Shown piece after piece: positions 1-8,592 of a DNA stretch of 44,618 nucleotides. Source of the DNA: Promethearchaeia archaeon. GTDB lineage: Archaea > Asgardarchaeota > Lokiarchaeia > Sigyniarchaeales > SOKP01. The translations under genes and the position numbers were made by a program. Each line of letters begins with the position of its first letter. Positions within the stretch are counted from its first letter, which is position 1. The notes below the pieces were generated by a model, which did not search any database, was not told where the DNA came from, and worked only from the letters and a program-made list of their open reading frames with translations. The stretch is taken from assembly GCA_029856155.1 (NCBI GenBank), contig JAHQWL010000039.1:1-44618 (forward strand), read 5' to 3'.

Positions 1-790
1 TATTTAGATTAGCACTTAGATTAGCATGTGAAAGCATCGCAACTTTAGGTAGTCCAGTAGTACCTCCAGTCATGAGATATATCGCAGGATCTGTCCATGG
101 ATCAATATCAACCTTAATTTCTTCTGGTTGCGTTTCCTTTATAATTTTATCCATCCAATAAACTTTATAATTTTCAGTTTCATCGGGAATCTTATCTCGA
201 GAATTCGGTATACCTAACTTCTCGATTGTATCCTCATCTGCAGTTAAAAAATCTACAAAATTTGAAGGTATCACGAATTTTACATCCGTTTTTGGGAGAA
301 CATCCTTAGGACCAGCTATATATAACATATCCATCATAACAAATACTTTTGCTTTTGTCATGTTTAAGGAATGTAAAAGTTCCATCGGTCTATACTGTGG
401 ATTAATACCTTGGGCAATTGCACCAATATACTGACAGCCCATATAAGCAACCACAAAATTGATAGAATTTGGAAGATCGATAGCGACAACATCACCCTTT
501 CTTATTCCCAAATTCTTATAGAGAAAGGTTCCAAACCGTTTTGCATAATCAAATATAGTTTTTAATTTTACACGTTCTATATATGGACCATATACAAATA
601 TACAACTATCTTTATCCCATGTCCCGTATAAATCTACAGCTTTTAAAAAGTATTCCCACATTGGTAAAATTTCAACGTCTTCAACGTCTTTTAACTGTTT
701 CGGTACACCTTCAGGCCAATAACCTCCAGTAAACCATACCTTATTCTCATCAACTAAAAATTCTGGATCATTTAAACTCTTCATCTTCAT
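1..790 (-). CDS. Acyl-CoA synthetase (AMP-forming), 5' part only
   Basis: Member of the ANL superfamily, which activates a carboxylic acid with ATP to an acyl-adenylate and then transfers it to CoA. About 263 residues are in the window; the rest, including the core adenylation motifs, lies beyond base 1. The reading frame is unbroken from the ATG at 790 (a second ATG is at 784). The N-terminal block with WPEGVPKQL and W-Y-F is typical of acetoacetyl-/long-chain acyl-CoA synthetases. The phosphate-binding loop is seen as YLMTGGTTGLPK near bases 60-95, followed by MLSHANL. It is divergently arranged with taw2 across a 131-base AT-rich gap that should hold both promoters. The substrate cannot be told from this fragment. 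Confidence 0.9.
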   Translation of the reverse strand, partial: MKMKSLNDPEFLVDENKVWFTGGYWPEGVPKQLKDVEDVEILPMWEYFLKAVDLYGTWDKDSCIFVYGPYIERVKLKTIFDYAKRFGTFLYKNLGIRKGDVVAIDLPNSINFVVAYMGCQYIGAIAQGINPQYRPMELLHSLNMTKAKVFVMMDMLYIAGPKDVLPKTDVKFVIPSNFVDFLTADEDTIEKLGIPNSRDKIPDETENYKVYWMDKIIKETQPEEIKVDIDPWTDPAIYLMTGGTTGLPKVAMLSHANLSANLN

Positions 791-921
791 CAATTTAAGA
801 TAATTTTGTAAAATTTTTTTAAAATCTTATTTATTATAATAAGATTGATTTGTTATTATATAATAATTTAACTTGATTAAGTATTAGTTCGTATCAATAT
901 AATTTACAATTTTGAACACAA

Positions 922-1779
922 ATGGGTTTTAAAGATAAACTTAAGGAACAATTAAAAAGTGAATTATCTGAAGAGGAACTTTCATTACTTCCACGAGGGT
1001 TTCAAACTTTAGGAAAAGTTGTAATTCTAAAACTCAATCCAAAACTCCTTGAAAAGAAAGAAATCATTGGAAAGACCTGTTTAGAAATGTTTCCAAAAAT
1101 TAAATCTATCTATATTAACAAAGGTAAAATAGTAGGACCTTATAGAGAACCAGAAAAAATTGAATTTATTGCAGGAGAAGACAACCCTATTGTAGAACAT
1201 AAAGAGCATGATGTAATTTATCGATTTAATATGACAAAAATTATGTTTAGTAAAGGAAACCTCAATGAAAGAAAATATCTCGCATCAATTGTACAAAGTG
1301 GGGAAATTGTTGTAGATATGTTTGCAGGAATAGGCTATTTTTCGTTGCCAATCGCAAAGCATTGCTCAGTGAAAAAAATCTATAGTATTGAACTTAATCC
1401 TGAATCTTATAAATTTTTCGTTGAAAATATCAAGATAAACCACTTAGAAGATAAAATTGTGCCAATTAATGGGGATTGTAAGGTTGAAGTCATAAAACTT
1501 AGTGAATCTGGGATAAAAGCCAACAGAGTAATCATGGGTGTTTTTCCAGCGCCAATAAAATACGTTTCAAAGGCTTTAACCTTAGTTAACAATAATGGAA
1601 CCGTGTTTCATTATGAAGGGGTGGCTGAAAAAAATAAATATATCGATCTATTCGAAGAATTTAATGAAATCGTTCAAAGAGAAAGTTATAGTTGTAAATT
1701 AAAATCGCATAGATTTGTTAAAAGTTATGGTCCAAATTTATACCATATTGTTTTGGATATATTTGTATTTAAAATTTAG
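922..1779 (+). CDS. taw2: tRNA(Phe) wyosine aminocarboxypropyltransferase Taw2 (Trm5/TYW2 family)
   Basis: 285 residues, close to the usual archaeal Taw2/Trm5 length. The family acts on G37 of tRNA(Phe): Trm5 methylates N1, and Taw2 moves the aminocarboxypropyl group of S-adenosylmethionine onto 4-demethylwyosine. The N-terminal domain (residues 1-120) ends in the family signature FSKGNLNERKYLA. The SAM-binding motif VDMFAGIGYFSLPIAKH follows at about 130-146, then IELNPESYKF. The decisive motif is VIMG at about 204-207. From family knowledge, Taw2 has MGY-type residues here, whereas Trm5 methylases have MNLP. This copy reads MGVFPAP, so Taw2 is preferred, with a Tyr-to-Val change. ATG start at 922. 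First of four plus-strand genes, two of which act on tRNA. Confidence 0.82.
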   Translation: MGFKDKLKEQLKSELSEEELSLLPRGFQTLGKVVILKLNPKLLEKKEIIGKTCLEMFPKIKSIYINKGKIVGPYREPEKIEFIAGEDNPIVEHKEHDVIYRFNMTKIMFSKGNLNERKYLASIVQSGEIVVDMFAGIGYFSLPIAKHCSVKKIYSIELNPESYKFFVENIKINHLEDKIVPINGDCKVEVIKLSESGIKANRVIMGVFPAPIKYVSKALTLVNNNGTVFHYEGVAEKNKYIDLFEEFNEIVQRESYSCKLKSHRFVKSYGPNLYHIVLDIFVFKI

Positions 1780-1874
1780 ATAATTTTATTTATAGAATAG
1801 AAGAAATATATCTTATAGAGAAGTAAAAAGAGAGAACCAATTTTTTTATGGATATACAATTAATATTTTAGTAG

Positions 1875-3137
1875 ATGATTTTTATGGAATTAGTTATTGG
1901 TTTAGATTACTCTCATAATAACATATTAACGATAGAATCATCTAGTTTTGGTGAATTTGTTCAATTTCTTTTCAATTCCGGATATAAATTAGGGAAAATT
2001 GAAACCGGGTTTAATTCTTTAGTAAATTTAGAAAAATATAAGGTAATAATCTTATCAACACCAAGGAATAAAAATTTAAATGAGAATGAAATAAAAGTTC
2101 TTGAAGATTATGTTAAAAATGGAGGTAGTCTCTTAATTAATAGCTCCAGTGGAGGAGATTATACAAACAATACCAATCTAAATGATTTAACTCGTAAATT
2201 TGGATTTGAATTTATACCAGATGAGATTTCTGATTCAGTAAATTATGTTAATCTTCAAAAAAGGCCTATTATAACAAAATTTAAACCTCATATTATAACA
2301 AACCAAATAAAAAAAATCGTATTTTCAAGTTCTTGTTCGATTAAAATTTTAGATTTCATCAATGTTGAAGAAAATATAAAAACAGACTGGATATTAAAAA
2401 CTGGATTGAATAGTTGGCATAAGCGTTATGATGGAGAATATTGGATAGAAGAGGATAGCCCTAAAGTTCCATTGATGGTTTCAGTAGAATATTTTAAAGG
2501 TAAAGTGGTAGGTTTCGGTAACCTTAGTATTTTTTCATCTCTCGCACATGAGTATGGTTTCTCCGCTTTAGATAATGATATATTAATAGCCAATATTTTA
2601 ACTTTTCTGATTGGTAGTCTGGAATCAGAAGGGAAGGCAGTTACGGTAGAACTGAATTTAGATTTATATTATTGGGTAGAAAATATTGTTAAGGAAGAAA
2701 AATGGGATAATGTCTCAGATCTTATTAATGTAAGTTTAAAATATTTCAAGGATAATTATGATAATATTATTCAGGAGATAAAAAAAATAAGATTGGAGCG
2801 ATTAGAAAAAAGAAAAGCATATGAAAAAACTATTAAAGAATCCGAAAAAGAAGAAATTACTGAGGATAAAATATTGGAAAAAGTCCCCGTTGTGGTAAGA
2901 AAGAAAGAAGATCTTGAAGAAATAATAAGTGCTTTAGAAGATATTACTGGAGAAAAGTATGAGATTTCCATAGATTTAGATGAAGAGGAGGAAGAAGATG
3001 ACGAGGATGACGAAAAAGTTCCATTAGAATATACAGATGAAGATATAATTGAATTTGAGGAAAATTATCCTAAAAAAGCCATTTGGCATGGAAAAGCTAC
3101 AAAAGCATTTCGAGCTTGGTTGATGAAAAGACAATAA
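1875..3137 (+). CDS. GIFT/IFT52-like (GATase1-like fold) protein with acidic tail
   Basis: 420 residues. Residues 1-245 look like the glutamine-amidotransferase-like domain shared by IFT52 and DUF4350/GldG-type proteins. Visible elements are an early strand-helix unit, then VIILSTPRNKN, EIKVLEDYVKNGGSLLI, a glycine-rich loop, TNLNDLTRKFGFEF, and later GKVVGFGNLSIFSS followed by NDILIANILTFLIG. These appear in the order seen in IFT52. No catalytic Cys-His pair is evident, so a binding role is more likely than amidotransfer. Residues 280-340 are highly charged and probably coiled coil, and about 370-385 is an Asp/Glu run. The tail KKAIWHGKATKAFRAWL looks like a separate conserved peptide. An alternative start is ATG 1884. 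Function unknown. Confidence 0.6.
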   Translation: MIFMELVIGLDYSHNNILTIESSSFGEFVQFLFNSGYKLGKIETGFNSLVNLEKYKVIILSTPRNKNLNENEIKVLEDYVKNGGSLLINSSSGGDYTNNTNLNDLTRKFGFEFIPDEISDSVNYVNLQKRPIITKFKPHIITNQIKKIVFSSSCSIKILDFINVEENIKTDWILKTGLNSWHKRYDGEYWIEEDSPKVPLMVSVEYFKGKVVGFGNLSIFSSLAHEYGFSALDNDILIANILTFLIGSLESEGKAVTVELNLDLYYWVENIVKEEKWDNVSDLINVSLKYFKDNYDNIIQEIKKIRLERLEKRKAYEKTIKESEKEEITEDKILEKVPVVVRKKEDLEEIISALEDITGEKYEISIDLDEEEEEDDEDDEKVPLEYTDEDIIEFEENYPKKAIWHGKATKAFRAWLMKRQ

Positions 3138-3214
3138 AAGATAATATCGTTTTAACTCAAAAAATAGAAATTGAATCTATTATTTTATCTTTTATATATC
3201 GAATTAAGTTAATT

Positions 3215-4621
3215 ATGGAAAGATTTTTATTTATTCTTGGTTCCAACTGGCAGTTATCCCTCGCAGAATTAGACAATTATCTTAAATATTCTAAGTATAA
3301 AGGGAGAATAATTGACTATTCTGCGAACATAGCAATAGTAGAATTCAAGGATTTGCATCAAGATCCACATTATATTAATAAATTAATGGAGATTCAATTT
3401 AATTTAGGGGGATGTCAAAAAATTTCAAAGATTTTTGATTTTATCGATATCAATACAATTCAAGAAGCCTTTCCAATTCAAATGTACAAATTTAAACATG
3501 TAGAGAGGATTAGAAAGAAGATTATTGATATAATTAATAACATTATTATTGGAAAAAATGGAATATTTCCTAAAGTCTATGAAAGTATGTTTTTTGCGGT
3601 TTCAATTTATCCTAATCTTTATGACGACAAATATTATACTGATGTTTTAGTGAAACATTTTTTACCATTTCTAAATAAAGAAATTATGGAAATTCTTAAA
3701 CAAAAGGGTGCGGAAAAAGCACTATATTATCAATATCCCGAAGAAAATATCAAATCAGGTAATTTGAATCCAATTTTTCCACATCATTTAATCAAATATG
3801 ACCTCCTTAATGAGAATAGAGCAGAAATAATTTTTGGTTTTACAGAAAATGGTACATATCTCGCAAGGACATTTACTACAGATGACCCAAATTTTAAAAA
3901 AGAGATTGATGAAGGGAAACCTCATAAAGAATTTAAAAGTTCTATTTCCCCGAAGTTAACATTAACCTTGTTAAACTTTTTAAACATATTTGAAAATAGA
4001 AAAAATAAAAAAATTCTCGATCCATTTGTTGGAAATGGAACAATTGCATTGTTTGCACTACTACAAGATTTTCAAATTTATGGATCAGATAATGACTTTG
4101 TCAAAGTAAATAACACAATCCGTAATATACATTGGTTATTGGAGTTATTGGGAGAAGAGATTCCTCCACTGACTAATCAAAGAATATTAAATCAAGATGT
4201 TAGAACTATGTCTAATAAATTTGAAGCTTTTTTCTTTGATGGTATATGCACTGAACCTGAATTGGGACCATTTTATACAGAAAAACCTTATTATACACAA
4301 GCCAGAAATTTAATAGAGACTGAATTAACGCCCTTATATGAAGATTTCTTCAAAGAAGCCTACAAAATATTGAAACCTAATGCAAGAATTTGTTTTATAT
4401 CCCCTATTATCAGTACTGTTGATGGAAATGATATTCAAGTAAATATTGAGAAAATTTCCAATAAGCATAACTTTAGAATTGTACCAATGTTAGATCTCAA
4501 TAGGATTGATAACAAAGCTAATCCAAAACTTAAATTTCGCAAACAACAAGTAAGAACTTTAATAGATGCTAAAAAGGGTCAAATTGTAAAAAGAAAGATT
4601 TATGTTTTGGAAAAAAAATGA
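3215..4621 (+). CDS. Trm11/Trm-G10-like tRNA guanosine N2-methyltransferase
   Basis: 468 residues from ATG 3215. A longer frame begins at 3083 inside the preceding gene, but its first 44 residues look non-coding, and MERFLFILGSNWQLSLAELDNYL is the normal Trm11 beginning. The N-terminal half should hold the THUMP region. The Rossmann-fold methylase follows, with SAM motif ILDPFVGNGTIALFALL and then YGSDND. The family modifies guanosine 10 of tRNA at N2. The expected DPPY catalytic motif is replaced by TEPELGPF at about residues 347-354, after FFFDGIC. Adjacent tRNA-modification gene taw2 supports a tRNA role. The TGA stop is six bases before the next gene, so it is co-transcribed with nth. Confidence 0.75.
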   Translation: MERFLFILGSNWQLSLAELDNYLKYSKYKGRIIDYSANIAIVEFKDLHQDPHYINKLMEIQFNLGGCQKISKIFDFIDINTIQEAFPIQMYKFKHVERIRKKIIDIINNIIIGKNGIFPKVYESMFFAVSIYPNLYDDKYYTDVLVKHFLPFLNKEIMEILKQKGAEKALYYQYPEENIKSGNLNPIFPHHLIKYDLLNENRAEIIFGFTENGTYLARTFTTDDPNFKKEIDEGKPHKEFKSSISPKLTLTLLNFLNIFENRKNKKILDPFVGNGTIALFALLQDFQIYGSDNDFVKVNNTIRNIHWLLELLGEEIPPLTNQRILNQDVRTMSNKFEAFFFDGICTEPELGPFYTEKPYYTQARNLIETELTPLYEDFFKEAYKILKPNARICFISPIISTVDGNDIQVNIEKISNKHNFRIVPMLDLNRIDNKANPKLKFRKQQVRTLIDAKKGQIVKRKIYVLEKK

Positions 4622-4627
4622 GGAAAT

Positions 4628-5290
4628 ATGAATTATAACGAGATATTTAATGAAATTGAAAAACAATTAGAAGGAGAAGCTCATTTAGACGAATTAGCTA
4701 GAAAAAAACAAGATCCTTTTAAAATATTAATCTCAACTATATTATCTGCACGGACTAAAGATGCAAATACTAGAAATGCAACTGAGAGATTATTTGCTAA
4801 ATATGATACTCCAAAAAAAATCGCTGAAGCAGATATCGAAGAAATTGAGCAGCTTGTAAAATCATCGGGATTTTATAAAGTTAAAGCTGCTCGAATAAAA
4901 GAAGTATCAAAGGATTTAATTGATAAATACAACAGCACAGTTCCAGAAAATTATAAAGACTTAATGAGTTTACCCGGGGTAGGTAGTAAAACTGCGAACT
5001 GTGTATTAGTTTATGCCTTTAAAGTGCCTGCTATTCCAGTGGATACACACGTACACCGCATAAGCAACAGATTAGGGTGGGTAAAAACCAAGAAACCTCT
5101 ACAAACAGAAAAAGTATTAAGAGATACAGTTCCTAAGGATTTTTGGTTAAAATTGAATAGATTATTTGTAAGATTCGGACAACAAATATGTATACCAATC
5201 AGACCAAAATGCGAAATTTGCGCTCTTACTGATGTGTGTCCAAAAGATTTTTCAATGGAGATCGCAATGAGGAGTAAAAAGAAGAAATAA
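4628..5290 (+). CDS. nth: Endonuclease III (DNA glycosylase/AP lyase)
   Basis: 220 residues, the standard length. A bifunctional base-excision-repair enzyme that removes oxidised pyrimidines and cleaves the abasic site. The helix-hairpin-helix LPGVGSKTANCVL (about 115-127) carries the catalytic Lys, and VDTHVHR (about 138-144) the catalytic Asp. The C-terminus binds a 4Fe-4S cluster through cysteines spaced C-x6-C-x2-C-x5-C (CIPIRPKCEICALTDVC). ATG 4628 is four bases after a GAGG motif that overlaps the preceding stop region, so it is probably translationally coupled to the Trm11-like gene. Archaeal paralogues with other glycosylase specificity exist, but all endonuclease III residues are present here. 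Confidence 0.95.
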   Translation: MNYNEIFNEIEKQLEGEAHLDELARKKQDPFKILISTILSARTKDANTRNATERLFAKYDTPKKIAEADIEEIEQLVKSSGFYKVKAARIKEVSKDLIDKYNSTVPENYKDLMSLPGVGSKTANCVLVYAFKVPAIPVDTHVHRISNRLGWVKTKKPLQTEKVLRDTVPKDFWLKLNRLFVRFGQQICIPIRPKCEICALTDVCPKDFSMEIAMRSKKKK

Positions 5291-5372
5291 TTGATCCTAA
5301 GGAAGGATTTAATGAATTTAAGCAATAATTCTTACGTATAGTTTATATTATGTTCCAATTATTAAAGAAAAT

Positions 5373-5960
5373 TTAAGAAACAAATCTAATTTTCTTCTTC
5401 CGCGTATAAAATAAGTAGCCAAATAGGATTCCTCCTGCTAAACCAAATAGATGTGCCCAATAATTAATGCCTGGAGCAAATGAATAAGCAATAAAAAATA
5501 CGAGATAAAATAGAGAAAAAAACAAGAGTGGTTGATAATCTGTCGCAATCATTACAAATGCGACACCTAATAAGCCAAAAATAGCTCCTGAAGCACCTAA
5601 GCTAATTACATCTAAAGGAAGTAGTAGTAATGAAAATATATTACCAATTAATCCCGAGACAAAATAAATTAATAAATATTGAAATTTTGAGATAAGAGTA
5701 TTATTTTCTACTGTTGCCCCAAAAAATAAGAGTGCAAGCATATTGGAGAATAGATGTATTGGATCTGCGTGAAAAAACATGGATGTAAACAATCTCCAGA
5801 TCTCGTGGTTTTCTATTATATTTCTATTAATTTGAACAAAAATAAGGAGAATTTCCTCAGGAGCAGCTAAGTTAAATAGGAAAAAAATCAAAACATTAAT
5901 AAATATGAGAGTTATTGTAATTTTAGCTTTTTTCAAGTCTTCGATATCTATAACCATCAT
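5373..5960 (-). CDS. Rhomboid-family intramembrane serine protease
   Basis: 195 residues with about six hydrophobic segments, the minimal rhomboid core. Rhomboids cut transmembrane segments of substrate proteins within the membrane with a Ser-His dyad. Visible are the loop motif WRLFTSMFFHADPIHLFSNM, the catalytic serine in GASGAIFG (about residues 122-129), and the catalytic histidine in NYWAHLFGLAGG (about 167-178). It starts with two consecutive ATG codons at 5960. The gene converges with nth, and its start faces the PIMT-like gene across a short AT-rich divergent promoter region. Substrate unknown. Confidence 0.92.
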   Translation of the reverse strand: MMVIDIEDLKKAKITITLIFINVLIFFLFNLAAPEEILLIFVQINRNIIENHEIWRLFTSMFFHADPIHLFSNMLALLFFGATVENNTLISKFQYLLIYFVSGLIGNIFSLLLLPLDVISLGASGAIFGLLGVAFVMIATDYQPLLFFSLFYLVFFIAYSFAPGINYWAHLFGLAGGILFGYLFYTRKKKIRFVS

Positions 5961-6046
5961 ATGAATCGAAGCGTATTGGAACAGTTAAGATTTATTATAA
6001 CAAAGTATAATAATTTGTTTTTATATTATTTTTTTAATATAAATAA

Positions 6047-7282
6047 TTGGGACAAATTTTGGACAGAACCGATAGAATTAAAGATAGACTGAAATTAAAG
6101 AAGAAACGTTTGTTAGATTCTTTAATTTTAAATGAAATCTTAAAAGATAAAAGATTAATTAAAGCTTTTATGGATGTACCTCTAGAAAAGTTTATTCCAG
6201 AAAAATTTGTCAGTATAGTTAAGCTATATGAAGATGTACCAAATTTATTCTATTATGATGAGCAAAATCCTAATAATTATAGAACAATTTCTGCTCCTCA
6301 TATGATAACAATCATGCTTCAAGGCCTCTCATTAACAGAGAATGATGATTTATTAATATTGGGAGCTAAAAGTGGATATATTGCAGCTTTAGCACATAAA
6401 TTAGCACCTAAGGGAGAAATTATAATTCTTGAAGCAAATTCTGAAATCGCTAAATTTACCTCTGAAAATCTAAAGAGATTAAATTTAGATGATAATATTT
6501 CAATTATAGTAAAAAATCCTCTTAATGGGATGCCAGAGTTAAGCCCGTGGCAAAAAATATTAGTAACTGGTGCAATTGAACAGTCCAAGATAAATCCTTT
6601 GTTAAATCAATTAGATGAAAAAGGAGGAGTTTTATTTGCACCTATTGGACATGATTTTATACAAATGTACACTCAAATCTTAAGACAAAATAATGAATTC
6701 TTTGGTAAAAAACAACTTCAAGTTAAGTTTTCACCTTTAATTACTCAAGTGGAATTGGATGAATTAGAATTAATAACGGATCTTGATGATTATGGGACCA
6801 TAGATGAATCTACTAAAGTAAATAAAAATATAAGTCAAAATCCAAATAAAATTTACATTAAATATACTTCAAATATACTTGAGGAGTTAGGTTCTGAATC
6901 AAGTTTTAAAATTGAATCAATTGATAAGGAACAACAAAAATTAGTGATTAGTTATTTAATAAGTATTGAATTGATCATAAAAAAATTGAAGAAAGAAGAC
7001 AATATTGAAGAATGTTTCAATTACGTGGAAAGTATTGAAACTAAGTTAGAAGATCTAAAAAAGTATAAGAAATTCTTTCAAATTAAGATAAAAAAAATGC
7101 AAAATATATTAAATCAGATTAGATCCTATAATATCGTAAGAAAAGAATTAGAAAAAAAAGATTTATCAGATTCAGAGATAATAGATAAGAAAATTGAAAT
7201 AATTAATGACCAAATTGAACAGATAAACTACTTTTTAGAAATTCTCAAAGATGATATCCATCGGGTTAAAACTTTATATTAG
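6047..7282 (+). CDS. PIMT-like methyltransferase with C-terminal coiled coil
   Basis: 411 residues from a TTG at 6047 that directly follows an in-frame TAA. A second TTG is at 6059, and no ATG occurs before the conserved core. Residues about 40-225 resemble protein-L-isoaspartate O-methyltransferase: VPLEKFIPEKF, TISAPHMITIML, then a SAM-site region reading LLILGAKSGYIAALAHKL, and GGVLFAPIG. The SAM loop lacks the usual E-x-G-x-G-x-G pattern, so activity is uncertain. Residues about 285-411 are charged, heptad-like and probably coiled coil, an extension not found in ordinary PIMT of about 210-220 residues. It may have become a scaffold or act on another substrate. Confidence 0.7.
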   Translation: MGQILDRTDRIKDRLKLKKKRLLDSLILNEILKDKRLIKAFMDVPLEKFIPEKFVSIVKLYEDVPNLFYYDEQNPNNYRTISAPHMITIMLQGLSLTENDDLLILGAKSGYIAALAHKLAPKGEIIILEANSEIAKFTSENLKRLNLDDNISIIVKNPLNGMPELSPWQKILVTGAIEQSKINPLLNQLDEKGGVLFAPIGHDFIQMYTQILRQNNEFFGKKQLQVKFSPLITQVELDELELITDLDDYGTIDESTKVNKNISQNPNKIYIKYTSNILEELGSESSFKIESIDKEQQKLVISYLISIELIIKKLKKEDNIEECFNYVESIETKLEDLKKYKKFFQIKIKKMQNILNQIRSYNIVRKELEKKDLSDSEIIDKKIEIINDQIEQINYFLEILKDDIHRVKTLY

Positions 7283-7310
7283 ATAATCCAATTACTATTT
7301 TTCATTTTCC

Positions 7311-7817
7311 TTAATGGTTAAGGAAATTCAAAACTGCTTTCATAAAATCAGGCAAATCACTTGGCATACGTGAAGTAATCAAATTATTATCTATCACAAC
7401 TGGAGAGTCTTCGTATATAACCCCCGCATTTAACATATCATCTTTTATTGCAAAATAACTAGTTGCTTTACGGCCTCTAACTATTTTTGCTGAAATTAAC
7501 ACCCACCCAGCATGACAAATAGCACCTACTAATTTTCCTTGATCATTGATTTTAGAGACGAACTCAAGTATTTCTTTTTCTCTTCTAAGATAATCGGGAT
7601 TTTTTGTACCTCCAGGAATTATTACGCCATTATAATCATTAGGATTTGCTTCTTTTATTAACTTATCAGGTTTGATTGGATATCCATATTTTCCTTTAAT
7701 TTCTCTCTTATGAAGACTAATTAATTCGGTTTCATACCCAGCTTCCATCAATCTTATTCGTGGATAATGTAGTTCAAGATCTTCATAGCCATCAGTTGCC
7801 AAAAATGCTATTTTAAT
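7311..7817 (-). CDS. PfpI/DJ-1 family protein, probable ATT start
   Basis: 168 residues if translation begins at the ATT at 7817-7815. The family comprises cysteine hydrolases, chaperones and deglycase-like proteins. The nucleophile elbow AICHAGWVL carries the Cys and the neighbouring His. The early acidic residue is in DGYEDLELHYP, and IIPGGTKNPDYLR follows. The only standard start codon, TTG at 7802, would cut off the first beta strand (IKIAFLATDG), which the fold needs. The frame is closed upstream by TAA at 7820-7818. A GAGGTGA motif ends six bases before the ATT, the same spacing as at the DUF35 gene. It is the second gene of a pair with the ICMT-like gene, 22 bases downstream of that stop. 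Exact activity unknown. Confidence 0.85.
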   Translation of the reverse strand: MKIAFLATDGYEDLELHYPRIRLMEAGYETELISLHKREIKGKYGYPIKPDKLIKEANPNDYNGVIIPGGTKNPDYLRREKEILEFVSKINDQGKLVGAICHAGWVLISAKIVRGRKATSYFAIKDDMLNAGVIYEDSPVVIDNNLITSRMPSDLPDFMKAVLNFLNH

Positions 7818-7823
7818 TTAAAA

Positions 7824-7830
7824 TCACCTC
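7824..7830 (-). promoter_or_regulatory. Shine-Dalgarno motif of the PfpI gene
   Basis: GAGGTGA on the minus strand, complementary to the archaeal 16S 3' end. It is followed by TTTTAA and then ATT. The spacing selects ATT at 7817 as start; the TTG at 7802 would be 21 bases away, too far for this motif. Confidence 0.75.
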
Positions 7831-7839
7831 TTTAATACT

Positions 7840-8484
7840 TTAAACAATAATAATATTTAATATTCCAATATAAGCTACTATAAGCCCCATAATTATAAAT
7901 ATATAATTATATGGCGGAGATATTAGCCTATATGGAGTTTTTCTTTTATATACCTCGTAATAATCTCCAAATTTTGGTGAAAGTAGATATTTTTCTTCTA
8001 GTGAGCATAATGTTTCTGTTAAAATAACTAAGATTGGAGACCAGAGTACAGCTATAAAAGAATCCAAAATAAATGTAATACCTAAATATATTAAAATCCA
8101 TGATAAATATTGTGGATGTCTTACAATCTCATAAACACCCTTCTTTATTAATTTTAGGCTATCTCCCTCATTTGTTTCAGTTTTTAACGACTTTTTTGCT
8201 AATGATTGAATTTTGATTCCTAAAATAATTATGATTATACCTATTAATATAAACCATAACCAGTATTGATGAAAATAACTGATATTCTCATTAAAAAACA
8301 GTTGGAAAAAACGAGAGTTTATGATTGGAATAAGAACTATACAAATAATCCAAATAGGTGGAAAGATTTTCTTATATAATCCGCGAAGTTTATTATAAAT
8401 AATTTTTTGTTTTAAAACAATTATCCAATAAGCAAAAATGTTTATAAGAAAGAGGATAATTAAAGTCAATATTATTATTAACAT
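7840..8484 (-). CDS. Isoprenylcysteine carboxyl methyltransferase (ICMT)-like membrane protein
   Basis: 214 residues with about five to six membrane segments. The C-terminal signature of the ICMT/phospholipid methyltransferase group is clear: GVYEIVRHPQYLSWILIYLG (about residues 118-137) and EEKYLLSPKFGDYYEVYKRKTPYRLI near 165-190, which form the SAM site. The family methylates prenylated cysteines, phosphatidylethanolamine or other lipid-like substrates. In prokaryotes the substrate is usually unknown, and nothing here fixes it. ATG start at 8484 with only a weak GAAG upstream. It precedes the PfpI gene in a probable two-gene operon. Confidence 0.8.
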   Translation of the reverse strand: MLIIILTLIILFLINIFAYWIIVLKQKIIYNKLRGLYKKIFPPIWIICIVLIPIINSRFFQLFFNENISYFHQYWLWFILIGIIIIILGIKIQSLAKKSLKTETNEGDSLKLIKKGVYEIVRHPQYLSWILIYLGITFILDSFIAVLWSPILVILTETLCSLEEKYLLSPKFGDYYEVYKRKTPYRLISPPYNYIFIIMGLIVAYIGILNIIIV

Positions 8485-8592
8485 AGAATCTTCTAATTTA
8501 ATTTATAGCTTTAAAACTTGAAATTGTATTACATAGTTCTTGATATGTAAAAAAATTTGTTTTTATCATCTGGTTGGATTAAGCAACATTAT

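Noticed and set aside
3083..3214. Upstream extension of the Trm11-like gene inside the end of the GIFT-domain gene
   Set aside because: The 44 extra residues have no resemblance to the family, lie in the coding sequence of the previous gene, and the natural start MERFLFILGSNWQ is at 3215.
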